Assembly (NCBI RefSeq): GCF_033473495.1
Contig: NC_088939.1
Coordinates: forward strand, 5,084,001-5,148,000
Origin: Cercospora beticola
Lineage: Eukaryota; Ascomycota; Dothideomycetes; Mycosphaerellales; Mycosphaerellaceae
DNA length: 64,000 nucleotides
Direction: 5' to 3'
Under the pieces are notes generated by a model. The model searched no databases. It had not been told where the DNA came from and was given only the letters and a program-made list of their open reading frames with translations. Shown piece by piece: positions 23,718 through 35,292 of the stretch. The position numbers and the translations under genes are program-made. The stretch's first letter is position 1. Each line of letters begins with the position of its first letter.

Positions 23718-25019
23718 ATGGCAGCCGCTGTTCAGCCCGGTCTCATTGATCTGACGGGGAAGTCGCAAGCGGCGTTCCCAATCCGCTTAGGCGCTAGCAT
23801 CGAGAAGCACTCCGACGCAACGCGTTTCGCCAGCATACGGTATAATCACAAACCGGGATTTAAGCAGACGGTGGAGGTGAAGGCTTCAATAGAGGAGGGT
23901 AGAGAAGGGAATGAGTTGGTATTGCGGGCAGAAGATGGGGAATATACATATCGTGGAAGCTATGGGCAAGATGAAGGGAACTTCGTGCTTGTGCTTCGAG
24001 GTGAAGGGAAGGAGAGGGAAATGGTGTTGGAGAGGCTAGATGGGGTACATTCGTTCAATTTGGTCAGCACACCGGGAGAAGATGATGCTGCGACATTGCA
24101 ACAGAAACATCCACACCTCAGCGATGCGGTAGAAGCGGATGATTTGTTTGGCGACGAGGACGAAGACGCACCACCTGACGAAGCAAATCCTTTCGACTAT
24201 CGACACTTCCTTAAAGCAGAACCTGAAAAGCCAGCGTCCTCGCAGCCTGCTGTCGAGACTAGTCGCAGCTCAGCAGGCACGCCTGTCGTCCGACCTGCTG
24301 CACGCAGCACACCCGCTGCACGAACAACGAAACCTGCTGCGAAAGCGAAAGCTGCACCGAAGCGCAAACCTGCCGCAGAGAAATCGAACCCGAAGCGTGT
24401 CAAAGCTGGTCAAGAGCCCACTGCTGCCGCTGAGCCCGAGCCGGAAGCTGAAAAGCCAGCGAAGGTCAGCAAAGCGAAACCAGATGTCCCGAAGCTGCGT
24501 GTCGATCGCAAGGCATCTATGCGCAGACCATCAATGGACGACTCTGGCGAGCTCATTCTGGAGAACGAGACACCGGTCACGGAGAAGCCTCCGAAGGCTG
24601 GAGGTGCAATGGCTTGGGCATTAAACGGTGCGCTTTCGACTGGTCCTATCAGTCTCGCTTCAGCAGCGAGCAGTCCCGGTCTTGCAGCTTCTGCGCCTGA
24701 GCGAGAAGTCGAAGAGCCTCAGGAGTACGAGTTTGACTTTGGTGATGGTAGTGAGGCAGAGGATGAGCAGGATAACAGTGAACTTGTGCTGGAGAATGCT
24801 GCAGACGACAATGATGACGGCGGAGAATTAGTGCTCGAGGACGATGACGCGGATATCGACGAACATCTGGAGTTGCCCTCGCCGGCGCAGAATCATCATC
24901 GGCCGAGCTCGAGCGTGGCTCCAGTGCCGGCAGGAGAGGAAGAAGACGATGATATGGAGAAACAGCTTGCGCTTGCGATGGCGGCTGATGATGACGAGGA
25001 GGAGAGTGAAGAGGAGTGA
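23718..25019 (+). CDS. EAF: ELL-associated factor (EAF) family transcription elongation factor
   Basis: Intronless gene of 433 aa. The N-terminal about 110 residues match the EAF domain: IRLGASIEKHSDATRFASIRYN, KPGFKQTVEVKASIEEG, YTYRGSYGQDEGNFVLVLRG, EREMVLERLDGVHSFNLV. EAF proteins bind ELL and stimulate RNA polymerase II elongation in the nucleus; that role is known from animals and fission yeast and transferred here by family. The middle (about 165-260) is Ala/Pro/Lys-rich and basic, and the C-terminal 130 residues are extremely acidic (FDFGDGSEAEDEQ, EEEDDDMEKQ, EEESEEE), consistent with a flexible transactivation-type tail. Start is the first ATG, followed directly by the domain. Confidence 0.88.
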   Translation: MAAAVQPGLIDLTGKSQAAFPIRLGASIEKHSDATRFASIRYNHKPGFKQTVEVKASIEEGREGNELVLRAEDGEYTYRGSYGQDEGNFVLVLRGEGKEREMVLERLDGVHSFNLVSTPGEDDAATLQQKHPHLSDAVEADDLFGDEDEDAPPDEANPFDYRHFLKAEPEKPASSQPAVETSRSSAGTPVVRPAARSTPAARTTKPAAKAKAAPKRKPAAEKSNPKRVKAGQEPTAAAEPEPEAEKPAKVSKAKPDVPKLRVDRKASMRRPSMDDSGELILENETPVTEKPPKAGGAMAWALNGALSTGPISLASAASSPGLAASAPEREVEEPQEYEFDFGDGSEAEDEQDNSELVLENAADDNDDGGELVLEDDDADIDEHLELPSPAQNHHRPSSSVAPVPAGEEEDDDMEKQLALAMAADDDEEESEEE

Positions 25020-26235
25020 GGCTTGGAATTTGCCAATCTTTGGCATCATGCTTGCGACAAATCTTCGCCGCCAAAGAGGCACTTTTCGCTGTTCTCCTTG
25101 GTCATCGCGCAGTACTGCGACGATGCCGTGCGTCTCATGGCGCATGCTGCGACCATCTGCGCGAAGGACCCAAGTCCATTCATCGCCCGGCCGCTGTCAT
25201 CAACAGCACCCAACTCCAGCATCATCCTCGCTGAGCTGAGCAATCACTCAGAGAAACACCTGCTGAGTACGATTGCCCTGGCCTTGGGTGTACGGCTCAG
25301 GCAACGTGCCGTGGAGGTGAGATGTTGGAAGAGGCCACTACGCAACGTCTGTGGGCAATCTACAGGAAGCAAATGCCTCGCGCGTACGAGACTGAACTTT
25401 CTCCAAATTCCTGGCACAATACCAATTACTCGCAATCGGTGTGCTTTGGCGGCACCCCGAGTATGGTAAGAGATGAGTGGAACTTTGCTCCTGGTTTATA
25501 TTTCCCCTTGGATTTGTCTGATCGGCAATTTGCACCCGAAGGCTGCAAGGCACGATGGATTTGGCTTGCCTTCACGCTCCCGGAAGTTGGAACGCCCAGT
25601 TTGCGAGCTGAAAGAGGGCATGCTGTGCTAAATTGCGTGAAGAGCAGCCGATGCATCGATGGTTATTTTTCGACGATGCTCCATACCGTTGGTCGAAGTG
25701 CTGTCTGTTTTCTGCGCAAAGGACGCCATGCATCTCATTGCAGCTTCGGCTGTTTCCAGAATGTATCGACTTCGAACATACGACGTCTACCGAAGGCGGG
25801 TTGCCCATTTATTCATCTGCCATTGATGATTTTGAAAGCGGATGTCACAGATTATGATTTGGGTAGCAGCATCTCACAAGATCCACTGAAACTTGAAGCT
25901 GGAGCTGCGGAGGAAATCTCGATAGATCTATCTCTCCATATTCACTATCAACGCTGCGATCTGTCACTCATCAACCTTCTATTTGCTCAGGACCTATATA
26001 TACTTTCTCTCCTCAAGCTCTATGAAATGACCCCTCCTCATTTGTCAGCAGATGTTGATCCGAAATGTTTAACCTTGGTAATGCTAGAGACTGAGGTGAG
26101 ATTCTCAAATGCTTACAGCAAGATGGCGCGAGGAAGAAGATGCTCAACACTCACCTTTGAGAAGCCCAGAAACACCTGACTTCTGTAACAACAACAGCAA
26201 TAGCAGCAACAATCACCAACAAATCCTATTTCATC
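25020..26235. other. Region between EAF and quinone oxidoreductase
   Basis: About 1.2 kb without a confident gene. It contains one 285-codon open frame listed separately (25322-26179) and a shorter frame 25023-25469 (plus) in another phase. Confidence 0.4.
25322..26179 (+). CDS. Possible hypothetical ORF, 285 aa
   Basis: An uninterrupted ATG-to-stop frame of 285 codons between EAF and the quinone oxidoreductase, ending 56 bp before the latter's ATG. I recognise no domain. It has a Cys/His-containing middle and a hydrophobic LSLINLLFAQDLYILSLLKL segment near residues 215-235. The length is more than expected from chance at this base composition, which is the main argument for it. Against it are the lack of any familiar motif, the unusually tight packing against the next gene's promoter, and no sign of the usual short introns. 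It may be a lineage-specific gene, a decayed gene or chance. Confidence 0.25.
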   Translation: MLEEATTQRLWAIYRKQMPRAYETELSPNSWHNTNYSQSVCFGGTPSMVRDEWNFAPGLYFPLDLSDRQFAPEGCKARWIWLAFTLPEVGTPSLRAERGHAVLNCVKSSRCIDGYFSTMLHTVGRSAVCFLRKGRHASHCSFGCFQNVSTSNIRRLPKAGCPFIHLPLMILKADVTDYDLGSSISQDPLKLEAGAAEEISIDLSLHIHYQRCDLSLINLLFAQDLYILSLLKLYEMTPPHLSADVDPKCLTLVMLETEVRFSNAYSKMARGRRCSTLTFEKPRNT

Positions 26236-27496
26236 ATGGCTACAATGCGAGCTATAGGTATGTCACAAAGTTTCGATTTTCTCACGTCGTTCCAATGCCA
26301 GCATCATGTCATGGATGGTGTTACATGAACCGAAATACTGACACTCATTACCAGATATCAAAAATGGCACAGGACCCGCCTCCTCCCTCTTCATCAACCC
26401 TTCTATCCCGAAACCCATCCCAAAAAGTACAGAATGTCTTGTCAAGATCAAAGCTTTTGGCTTGAATCGTGCAGACACCGTACAGCGTGAAGGTGGGTAT
26501 CCTGCTCCTGCTGGGGCTTCGAAGATTTTGGGGTTAGAATTTAGTGGGGTTATTGAGGAAGTTGGTGTTGAAGCTGCGAAGGGAAAGGAAGGATGGAAAG
26601 TGGGAGATGAAGTTTTTGGATTGGTTTATGGGGGCGCTTATGCGGAGTTTGTGGTTGTTGATGAGGGGATGCTGGTGAGGAAGCCGAGGGAGATGGGGTG
26701 GGAGGGGGCGGCGGGGGTTGTGGAGGTGAGTATTTTGTTTTATTCTTCTTCTTCTTCTTTCCTGTGGACTTGGAGATCTTCGGGAGAAAATCATGCGTTT
26801 TGGTGCTGATATGTTGTTGAAATCTTCTAGGTCTGGATGACAGCCCTCCAAGCCCTTCGTCTCGTAGGAGAGTACTCTCCTGAAAAAGTCAAAAGTATTC
26901 TGTGGCATGCGGGCGCTTCGGCTGTGAGTATTGCGGGGATCCAACAGTCCTTGCAATTGGATCCGAATATTCGAGTGTATGCTACGACGAGACAGGATGC
27001 GAAGTGTGAGTATGTGGTGAAGGAGATTGGAGCGCATGCGGCTGTTAATGCGACCAAGTCGTATGCAAAGGCAGATGGCAGTGAGGGTGGCACATGGGCG
27101 GATGAGGTGAAGAGATTGAATGGTGGGAAAGGTGTGGATTTGGTGATTGATTATGTTGGAGCTCCGTATTTTGCTGCGAATCTGGATGTTTTGGCATTGG
27201 ATGGGCGGGTTGTGATGTTGGGGCTTTTGGGGGGTACGGTGTTGGATGAGAAGACGGATATTCGAGCTTTCTTGATGAAGAGGGCGACTGTCGTGGGTTC
27301 TACGTTGAGGAGTCGGGACTTGAAATATCAGGGTAGACTGAGAGATTTGTTTGTGGAAGAGGTTTTGCCGAAGTTGGTGTCAGGTGTGTACAAGTCGCCC
27401 ATCGACAAGGTGCTGAGCTGGAAGGATATTCAGGAAGCTCATGAGATGTTGGAAGGGAACAAGACGAAGGGGAAGCTGGTTTGTGTTGTTGACTAG
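26236..27496 (+). CDS. Zinc-free quinone oxidoreductase (MDR family)
   Basis: NAD(P)H:quinone oxidoreductase-like protein of the medium-chain dehydrogenase/reductase superfamily, close to PIG3/zeta-crystallin types. Three exons, 26236-26257, 26355-26725 and 26831-27496, give 352 aa with consistent phases. The N-terminal GroES-like part shows VKIKAFGLNRADTVQREGGY, ILGLEFSGVIEEVG and GDEVFGLVYGGAYAEFVVV. The Rossmann part shows the nucleotide-binding stretch ILWHAGASAVSIAGIQ and VDLVIDYVGAPYF, and the end KGKLVCVVD is typical. No catalytic or structural zinc cysteines are present, as expected for this branch. The 22-nt first exon encodes only MATMRAI plus one base; it is needed to reach the DIKNGTGP start. 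Likely cytosolic; the quinone substrate is unknown. Confidence 0.88.
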
Positions 27497-28745
27497 ATGG
27501 TCGTTCTCGAAGTCAGTGATAGCAGTCGTTGATACAGCCCGGTTATGTCATGCTGCCAGACACAGCAGACAGAGGATGAGGTCGGATGCCGGCAGGACTC
27601 TGGAACACGTCTCTCGTCAGGCCATCCTGGTTACCGCTAGTTACTGTGCCGTCAAAATGTCTTCAATGTGTTCAGTGTGTATTGAGCAGAAACAGTGAGA
27701 GTAATCCACAACCAGTCGTCGTCAGCGAGGGAGGCATGTTTCTTGGGCGTCTTGTATCAGCATCTGGCGAGTACGTATACGAGAGGCCGGATCCTGCATG
27801 CACTGTACATGTACGCGTAGTCGTCGCAGCAGCCAAGACCCGTCAAGGCAAGATCCACGGTTTATTGACGTGTGTGGACTACAGGGGATGGGGTCTCTTG
27901 ACGCGATTGACGTCCCGCCGCCCACCCTCCACCGCGTCACTCCGCGCCGCCGTAATGGCAAAGATCGCAGGGCAGCACATTGCGAGCATCATCAGGAGAA
28001 GTTTTGCGTGGCTCGCGTGTGTACCTGCGCAGGTGAGCGGATACTATTTGCAGACAAACAGTTGGGGCAGATCTCTCCACGAAAAGGGCACAAGCGCGGC
28101 GGCGATCGCCAACGCGGCCGGCCTTGTTTGGCGTGCAGCCAATCCGCGCGTGCTGGCAGAGGTTTCATTCCGGGCTCCAGCACAGCCCCCATCGTGTCAG
28201 TCACGATACGACGCCCAGCGAGCGACGGCGCAGGTCAGAAAGGGGAGCGAAAACTTGGTGTGCAGCACGTCGTCTTCTCATCGTCAACACACCATCAACA
28301 CCATCAACACCACCACCACCACCTGCAACATCCCATACACTCGTTTTTGCGGGGTCGCCAGCCATTTGTGTTCAGTGCAGCAGAAGCGTGGCGAGAGCAG
28401 CCAGCCGAGGACTCGTCATTTAGCACACGGGCCCCGTGTCTGCCGGGCGAAGATCGAACAACAAGCGCCGCCGCGGACCTCGAACCTCCTCGCCGCCACG
28501 ACGCACCTCCTGCCTCCACGGCAACCTGACCACCACCACACGCTGCTTCCCCATCATCTACCACAGTCGCTCGCTTTGTTGCCTGCGTGACGGTAGTTGC
28601 GACCTCGACCCGACTCCGCACCCACCTCACCTCACCGCGTCGCCTCCGCGTCTGACGCCGCTTCCACTCGCTCATTGCGCCCGGACTGTCCGGAGCGGAA
28701 ACCTGCTCGACCTGCGACCGCAACTCCACCCACAATACCCCCAAC
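27497..28745. other. Long upstream region of the FLC-type gene
   Basis: About 1.25 kb of C-rich, stop-poor sequence. Two overlapping plus-strand frames (27586-28590, 334 codons; 27798-28529, 243 codons) are open in different phases without any domain. An imperfect CAACAC/CAC microsatellite lies at 28285-28323. It is probably promoter plus 5' leader. Confidence 0.45.
28285..28323 (+). repeat. CAACACCAT / CAC microsatellite
   Basis: About 40 bp built from repeated caacaccat units that pass into a run of cac trinucleotides, in the leader of the FLC-type gene about 420 bp upstream of its ATG. Confidence 0.7.
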
Positions 28746-30992
28746 ATGAGGCTGTCCTTCGCATCGATAGCCTCGGCCCTGCTCGCCGTCACGCCCTTCG
28801 TCCACGCCGAAGAGCGCATGCTCACGAGTACCTCGTTGAACCCCTGTCAGGCCGACAGCAAGTTCTCCGCCACCCTCTTCGATGTCATCTTCACACCACA
28901 CAACCGCAGTTTGGCCTTTGACGTGGTCGGCGTCAGTAGTATTACCGGCAACGTGACCATTGAGCTGCTGGTCCTGGCATATGGACTGCAGGTTTACAAA
29001 ACCACCATCAACCCTTGCGACTCCGACCTTCAGGGTCTTTGCCCCATGAACGCTGGCCAGATCACACTCAACAGTAACGCGGAGATTCCGGCAGAGTCTC
29101 TGGCGCAGGTGCCAGGCATCGCATACACCGTGCCAGATCTGGACGCGCGAGTGCAGGTGTACTTCAATCAGACCAACACCGCTACATCCGCCGCTTGTGT
29201 CGAAGCAGAATTGTCCAATGGAAAGACGGTCAATCAGAAAGGTGTCGCGTGGACAGTGGCATGCCTGGCAGGTCTGGCACTTGTCGCGTCAGCCATCACA
29301 TCCGGTCTGGGACACTCGAACACCGCAGCACACGTTGCTGCCAACGCCATGGCTTTGTTCGGCTACTTCCAGGCGCAAGCAATGATTGGCATGACTGCCG
29401 TGAACCTGCCCCCAATCGTCGCTTCTTGGACACAGAACTTTCAATGGAGCATGGGTGTCATCCGCGTCGGCTTCTTGCAGACATTGGCCACATGGTATCA
29501 GCGCGCCACCGGTGGAACTCCATCGACAGTGCTATCGAACCTGAGCTCCGCATCTGTGCGCGTCGAGAAGCGTAGCTTGCAGGATTACACTCAGCTCGCC
29601 TCTCGCGCTGTCAGCGCACTGCACAAGACGCTCACGAAGCGATCGAACGCTGGCTCCGCCTTCACCGATTCGTCGACCACGGTTACTGTCCGCGGTATTG
29701 AGCGTGTTGGCTTCACAGCCGGCATCGAGAGAACCAACATCTTCATGACGGGATATGTCTTCTTCCTCATTTTCGTCATCTTTGTCATTCTCGGAGTCTG
29801 CATCTTCAAGGGCATCTGCGAGCTGCTTGTTCGAGCTGGCCGCATGAAGGGCGAGAAGTTCCAGGACTTTAGGAACGGCTGGACGACTGTGCTCAAGGGC
29901 ATCATGTTCCGTATTGTGCTCATTGGCTACCCACAAATGGTCGTCTTGTGCTTGTGGGAGTTCACCCGCAAGGACTCGCCAGCCATCGTCGTTCTGGCTG
30001 TCTTTACCCTCTTCAGCATGCTCGCCATCCTCGGCTGGGCATCGAGCAAGGTCATCCGACTGGCACGCCGCTCCATCGCCATGCACAAGAACCCCGCCTA
30101 CATCCTCTACTCGGATCCAGTATCATTGAACAAGTGGGGCTTCCTCTACGTCCAGTTCAAGGCTACTGCGTACTTCTTCATCGTACCTTTCCTGGTCTAC
30201 ATCCTCATCAAGGGACTCTTCATTGGTGTTGTCCAGGGCAGCGGAGCCGTCCAGGCCGTCGCATTGGTCATCATCGAAGCTTTCTACCTGATCGCAGTCT
30301 GTGTGCTGCGCCCATTCATGGACAAGAAGACCAACGCTTTCAACATCTCGATCTGTGTCATCAACTTCTTGAGCGCCATCTTCCTGCTCGTCTTCTCTGA
30401 CGTATTCGGCCAACCGGTAAGCGGTCTGTTGTTCCAAACTGTAAGAGCGAAACTAACAACTGAATAGGGTATCGTCACTGGTGTCATGGGTGTGATTTTC
30501 TTCGTCTACAATGCTGCCTTCTCTTTGATCCTGTTGATCATCGTACTGGTTGCATCTATCATTGCCGTCTCATCCAAGAACCCTGATACCCGGTACCAGC
30601 CGATGCGTGACGACCGTGGAAGCTTCATCAAGTCGCAGTCCGCGCTCAACACTGAGCTTGACGCATTGGGAGCTACTGCCCGAGGCGAGGACAAGCACGG
30701 CTACACCAACAAGGCTGCGCGCATCGAAGATGATGATGACAGCTGGTCCGGCGGTAGCGCCAGTCGGAAAGAAGGTGAGGCAGGTGGCTACGGTTACGCA
30801 CAACCGCCTCGCAGCCCCATGGCTCCAGCAGCACCCTACGCCGGGAGCGATAACGGCAGCCAGAGGCATCTTCCCCCATATGACCGAAGCACAAATGCCA
30901 GTCCGTTTCATGGCCAACAGCAAGCCAACCGTTTTCGTCAGCAAGGAGCAGGAAGTCCCAGTCCTTGGCAAAGAGGAGCTGGCTACGACTAG
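28746..30992 (+). CDS. TRP-like membrane protein, flavin carrier (FLC) family
   Basis: Homologue of yeast Flc1-3, TRP-like proteins of the endoplasmic reticulum, Golgi or cell surface linked to FAD transport, calcium release and cell-wall integrity. Two exons, 28746-30416 and 30468-30992, phase 0, 731 aa. A signal peptide (MRLSFASIASALLAVTPFVHA, residues 1-21) precedes a lumenal ML-like domain up to about 165 with paired cysteines (CQADS, NPCDSDLQGLCP). About nine hydrophobic segments follow between 168 and 600, including GYVFFLIFVIFVILGVCIF, the conserved PQMVVLCLWEFTRKDSPAIV and VLRPFMDKKTNAFNI. The cytosolic tail (about 600-731) is rich in Gly, Pro, Gln and acidic residues. The single intron lies in a helix near the end of the channel part. 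Which FLC paralogue it is cannot be decided. Confidence 0.9.
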
Positions 30993-33155
30993 AGGAGAGG
31001 ACAAACCTTACCGACCACCTTTGTTTAGCGAAACGTCCAAAGAGACAGTGGACACGGCCATATTAACGATACCTGATTTTGTGAAGCACCAGCCTCCCAG
31101 CTACCTGATACATTGGTCTCACCAGGAGCAGAAGCACAGAGCCTCGGTCGACACGGTGGATAAGGTCATGGATCTGTATTATCGATCTCGATCTCCTTCG
31201 CCGTACCGCGACAAGATATGAATTAGCGCTTCTCTGCCTCGAACACACACTATTATCACGCACAAATATAGACACGTCTGGCTCTTGCGTCCGGAGCGCG
31301 CCCACGATCAGTCAGGCTTTTTACGAATTTTCCAAAACTCTCATTGTTTTTCCCCTTTTTTGGAATGGTCAGTGGAATTGGTCTATGGACCTGGAAGCGC
31401 GTAGGAATGGAAAGGACTCTGTACATAGTGAAGAGAAACTGGAGAGATAACACAAAAGACAGCTATTCATGCTACTGCTACTGCCGCGAAACTTGCATTG
31501 GGAAAATAGGCTTACTACAAACAAACAATTAGTATTAGTACTGCTGCGGGCACTGCGGGCTGATGAAGATCGATCAGGGCTTTTTATTGTTATTTATGAT
31601 GCGACAGATGCGATGAGAGGTGAGGAGAGGTAGAACAATTACAACAACTATCGTTACAACTCATTATGAGGACTCCCGCTCATTTCCCTTGGTCGTGGAT
31701 TCTTGTTTGGAAGAAATGTCATGGTCCAAAGGGAAATGTGTTTTTGGCCGGTTGAGCTGACCATTTTCGATGCGCACTGGGGTATAGAAGGCTAAGGGCG
31801 CAAGAGCTAAAGGTCAACTCGATGTTTTGCTTTCGGTTTTGGCTGATGAGGATGAGAAAGTTGAGGACAGAGGTCTTTAATTTCAATGAAAGATTTCCAT
31901 GTATATATAGAGATAATGACAATCCAGAAAGGAGTTTGTGGTTGGTTGCGAAGCAGTTGTCGGGTCGGTTTGGTTGCTGTGGGGAGAGATGAGGATGATT
32001 GGAGGTGTAGGTAATGCGAAACGGTGCTTGAGAGAGGGATTCAGATTTGTGGGCGATTGTTGATTCGGTTTGGTAGGTCGTCCTCGAGGAATTGGGCAGC
32101 GTTTGATACGGTATAGTCGATTCTGGTACGATGGTTACAGCAGGTGGACCTGTAAGAAAAAGTAGGGAAATACTTGGGGTTGTGAGGGCAAATAGTGCTA
32201 TTGGTGGAAGCGATTGTTGTTCTGGAGCGATAATATTAATATGGTATGGGTGGTTCGATAAGAATAAGACTTTTCTTGCGGATATCTCTTGATCTTCTCG
32301 TATTCATGAAAGAGCAATTCAGAGATTAGCTATACTCTTCTTGCCTCTACGAGCTTTGGTTTTGGGCCGAACTTCTGTTTATTCACTTTCCCGAGGAAGA
32401 CGTTCGAGTCTACTTCATCTGTACTTTCAAGCTGACTATTACTATAAGAATGCAGCCTTACAGGCATTCTCAGCAGACTCTGAAGATCCGTTTCTGTTGT
32501 TGAAGTAGATAATAGGAAGCATATATTTCTTCTGATATATCGAAGCGGTCTTTCGAAAGCCATGTATACCCCCTACCTTTCTTGGTTTCTTTCTAGTAGA
32601 GATAAGCTCTACTTTATTGATAGAAAACGAAGCGGACTCGATTCACCTTGCTCAGTCAGATCACCTCTGTGTAGTAGTACTCATCTCATGCTTCCTAACG
32701 GTCTAGAGTCCCGAACCCCAGCTTCTCATCTTGCTAGTAAGCGTGGGGTGCCTCAATTAGAACAGAGACGGCAGGCTTTCAATTGCCTTCCTTAATATGT
32801 TGTGAGGAGCCTCTTTACTATTCTCTGTAATGCTTAATGTCTCGATCTCCCCGCATATTGCTGAGCTTGGATTAGTTGCTTTCGAGAGAGATCCACAGTA
32901 GGTAGTGAACTCATCTGTTCATGTAGCCCAAATATCCCTAGAACATTCACTATCTTCTGCTAGTCGACTGAGCTCGAGTCTTCACCTATTGAAACCTGAA
33001 ACAGCTTTGAAGTACCATCTGGGTTTAGAAGCGAAGGTCGTGAATTCAGCTACATTCCCAGTGCCTTTAATTCACTATAGGTCGAGTCATTGAATGGCTA
33101 TATAACAAATTGCTAAGCCATAATTCGAGTCTCCATACCTTCAATAAATTCAGAA
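30993..33155. other. AT-richer intergenic region
   Basis: About 2.2 kb between the convergent FLC-type and WKF-domain genes. The part from about 31.2 kb onward, and especially 32.3-33.15 kb, is visibly richer in A/T than the neighbouring genes and carries many ctagta-like words. Short frames, such as 32563-32330 minus and 32562-32795 plus, have no convincing similarity. It may be a decayed repeat but no terminal repeats were found. Confidence 0.4.
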
Positions 33156-35006
33156 CTAGTCGCTATCACTGTCCTCGTCGCTGCTTTCATCACTGCTCTT
33201 AGATCGCCTCGCTTGTCCCCTGCCTGCCTCTGCACGTTTCGACTGAATGTCGGTGTATTTTGCCGGCTTTCCGAACTTCTTATCCAATACAGCTGTGTCG
33301 AACAGCGGTGGAAGTTCCTTCGTGGGCAAAGGCTTCTTTTTCTTTGGCGCTGGTGAGTTACTCTCATCTGAGCTACTGTCTGAGCTGTCGTCGGAGGAAG
33401 ACGAATCAGACTCTGAGGAGGAAGACACCTCTGTGCGTGATTTCCGCTTCCTCTTTCGCTTTGCACCCGTTTCGCCATTTCCGTGGTTCAGCGTCACTTC
33501 TGTGGTCGTGGATTGCCCCGGTGCCGTCTTCTGAATCTCCACTACTCTTGTGGCGCGAGGGATAGTCGTGGATGTTGCTGAGAATCCCGTGCTGGTGTTT
33601 GATGAAGGGGTGCTGCTTTTATCTGTCACCAGTTCGTTGGACAGCGCCTCCTTGAGGAACAGCTCTGCGCGCTTCCCTCGCTCGTGCTCGCGCAGTATTT
33701 CCCGCAATTGTTCATCTCCGTACTGAGTCCGTCCAGATCCAGACTCTTGGTACCTGTTGATGGACGCCTGTAGAGCCTCGTAGTAGGCTAGGCGTCTCTC
33801 TGCTGGCGAGTCCAACGACATTTGATCCGCGTTGTCGTTTTCACCTACCCAGATCGCTTTAAGTATTTCTTCCGACTGCTCTGCAAGTCGTCTTCGCGCT
33901 TGACCCTGGCTGGTGGATATGTACTCCACTAGGCTAGAGCTGTATTTGGACGGTATGCGATTGATATCGAACAGATGTTTGAACAGGTCGTTCTGCCTGT
34001 TCTTGCTGAATTTCCAGTTCGACTTGTCGTTCGCAAACTGCTCCAGATACTTCAGATAGCTCGGCACTTCTCCGCTTCCTGATGGCTCGACTGTGCTGGA
34101 ATCGGCAGCTTCCTTCGCCTTCTTCTTCGCCTTCTTCGGCTTGGGTTGCTTCGCCGCAGCTGATGGCGACGCAGGTTGTTCTGTGGACTCCTTAACAGCA
34201 CTTTCCGCAGGGTCCTCTGAAGAGGACCAGGCCTTGAAGAGGTTCTGTGCTGAGAAGCTGTCTTCTTGCTTCGTGTCAGGTGTAAATGATACAGACTTGC
34301 GCGAAGTGGTCGGTGGAGGATCCTTGGGCGGAGTCGGAGGGTCTTGTGCTTGCTGGGCAGTCCTACGCATGTGTTAGTCACCGTCCACTCTCATTCACGC
34401 TTTTCAGCTTCCGACTAGCATGTGGCTAGTTGAATGGCAGGGAATATGGCACATGAGAGGAAATACTGGCATAGCTCGAATAGTGTTGACACGACTTCTG
34501 CGCCAATACTTCCAGCGTGTCGCCGAGCGTGGTAGCTTGCTAGTATTTTTTTTATCGGACCTCGAATGGGGTATCGTTGTCGCCACTTACTCCTCGTCGT
34601 CGCCGAACACTATGCGCTTTGCTGCTTGACCAGGGGCTTTGAAGACACCTTTGGGCCCAGGTAAACTCGAACGTTCGTCTTCTTCCCACACCTGTTGACC
34701 CGCGGTCTTGGTTTTCGGTGCGCTACCAGGAAATGGTTTTTGCTGGCCTGAAGACTTCGATTTCTCGACCTTGGTTCGTTTGGCGGGCGTAGAACTGTGA
34801 TCGGGTTCCAGTGCGCGCTTCTGACTGTTCACGGGTGGAGCGGCAGGCATATGATCTGGAGCACCGCTTCTCGTCACTGATGGGTTGGATGCATATTGGT
34901 CTCCGGCCTCCGCTTGAGCTGGGTTGTCCTTTGCATATTTGAGCTTCAGTCCGAGACGCTTCCACGCCGGTACACGGGCTGTTTCGGCTTGTGCGGATGC
35001 AGCCAT
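33156..35006 (-). CDS. WKF-domain nucleolar-type protein (C7orf50-like)
   Basis: Protein with the WKF domain, the conserved part of human C7orf50 and its fungal relatives, thought to act in the nucleolus and ribosome biogenesis. Exons 35006-34591 and 34362-33156, with a 228-nt intron, give 540 aa. The N-terminus ARVPAWKRLGLKLKYAKD (about 10-27) is itself conserved in fungal members. The WKF domain lies at about 241-300: YLKYLEQFANDKSNWKFSKN, RQNDLFKHLFDINRIP. The rest is low complexity, with Lys-rich patches (KPKKAKKKAKEAA) and long Ser/Asp/Glu tracts toward the C-terminus, typical of nucleolar proteins. ATG at 35006 was preferred to the in-frame ATG at 35033 because the conserved start follows it directly. 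It shares a 286-bp divergent promoter with SCL1. Confidence 0.85.
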
Positions 35007-35292
35007 GACAGATCGGTGTAGCAAACGGTGCACATGAAGTGAGTTGACAGTTGCATGTGAAGGAAGGTGGTTGAACTTTTTTGGGCGGATGCCTCAGGCT
35101 GCAAGAACAGCTCGACACGAAGCTGGGGCGCGTCGTCACGACACAGCTGCCTCTGGATGAACGCTGCACTCCATCCGACACATTCAACGCCGCTCTTCCG
35201 TCCTCCCCCAGCCGTCCAACTCGATACACGAATAACATCGACTGAGAGTGCAAGTTGAAGCTCCGACCATCACGACATAAACCACCGGCGCC
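35007..35292. promoter_or_regulatory. Divergent promoter of WKF-domain gene and SCL1
   Basis: The two start codons lie 286 bp apart on opposite strands, so both promoters must fit here. I looked for an Rpn4-type proteasome element (GGTGGCAAA) and did not find an exact copy. There is no clear TATA box. Confidence 0.6.

Noticed and set aside
3469..27496. Secondary-metabolite cluster combining UstYa-like, MFS, CmcJ-like and quinone oxidoreductase genes
   Set aside because: They are spread over 24 kb and separated by housekeeping genes (PSP1, EAF) with no core synthase or precursor.
32330..32563. Retrotransposon-like fragment on the minus strand
   Set aside because: The 77-codon frame shows no polymerase or integrase motif and no long terminal repeats were found nearby.
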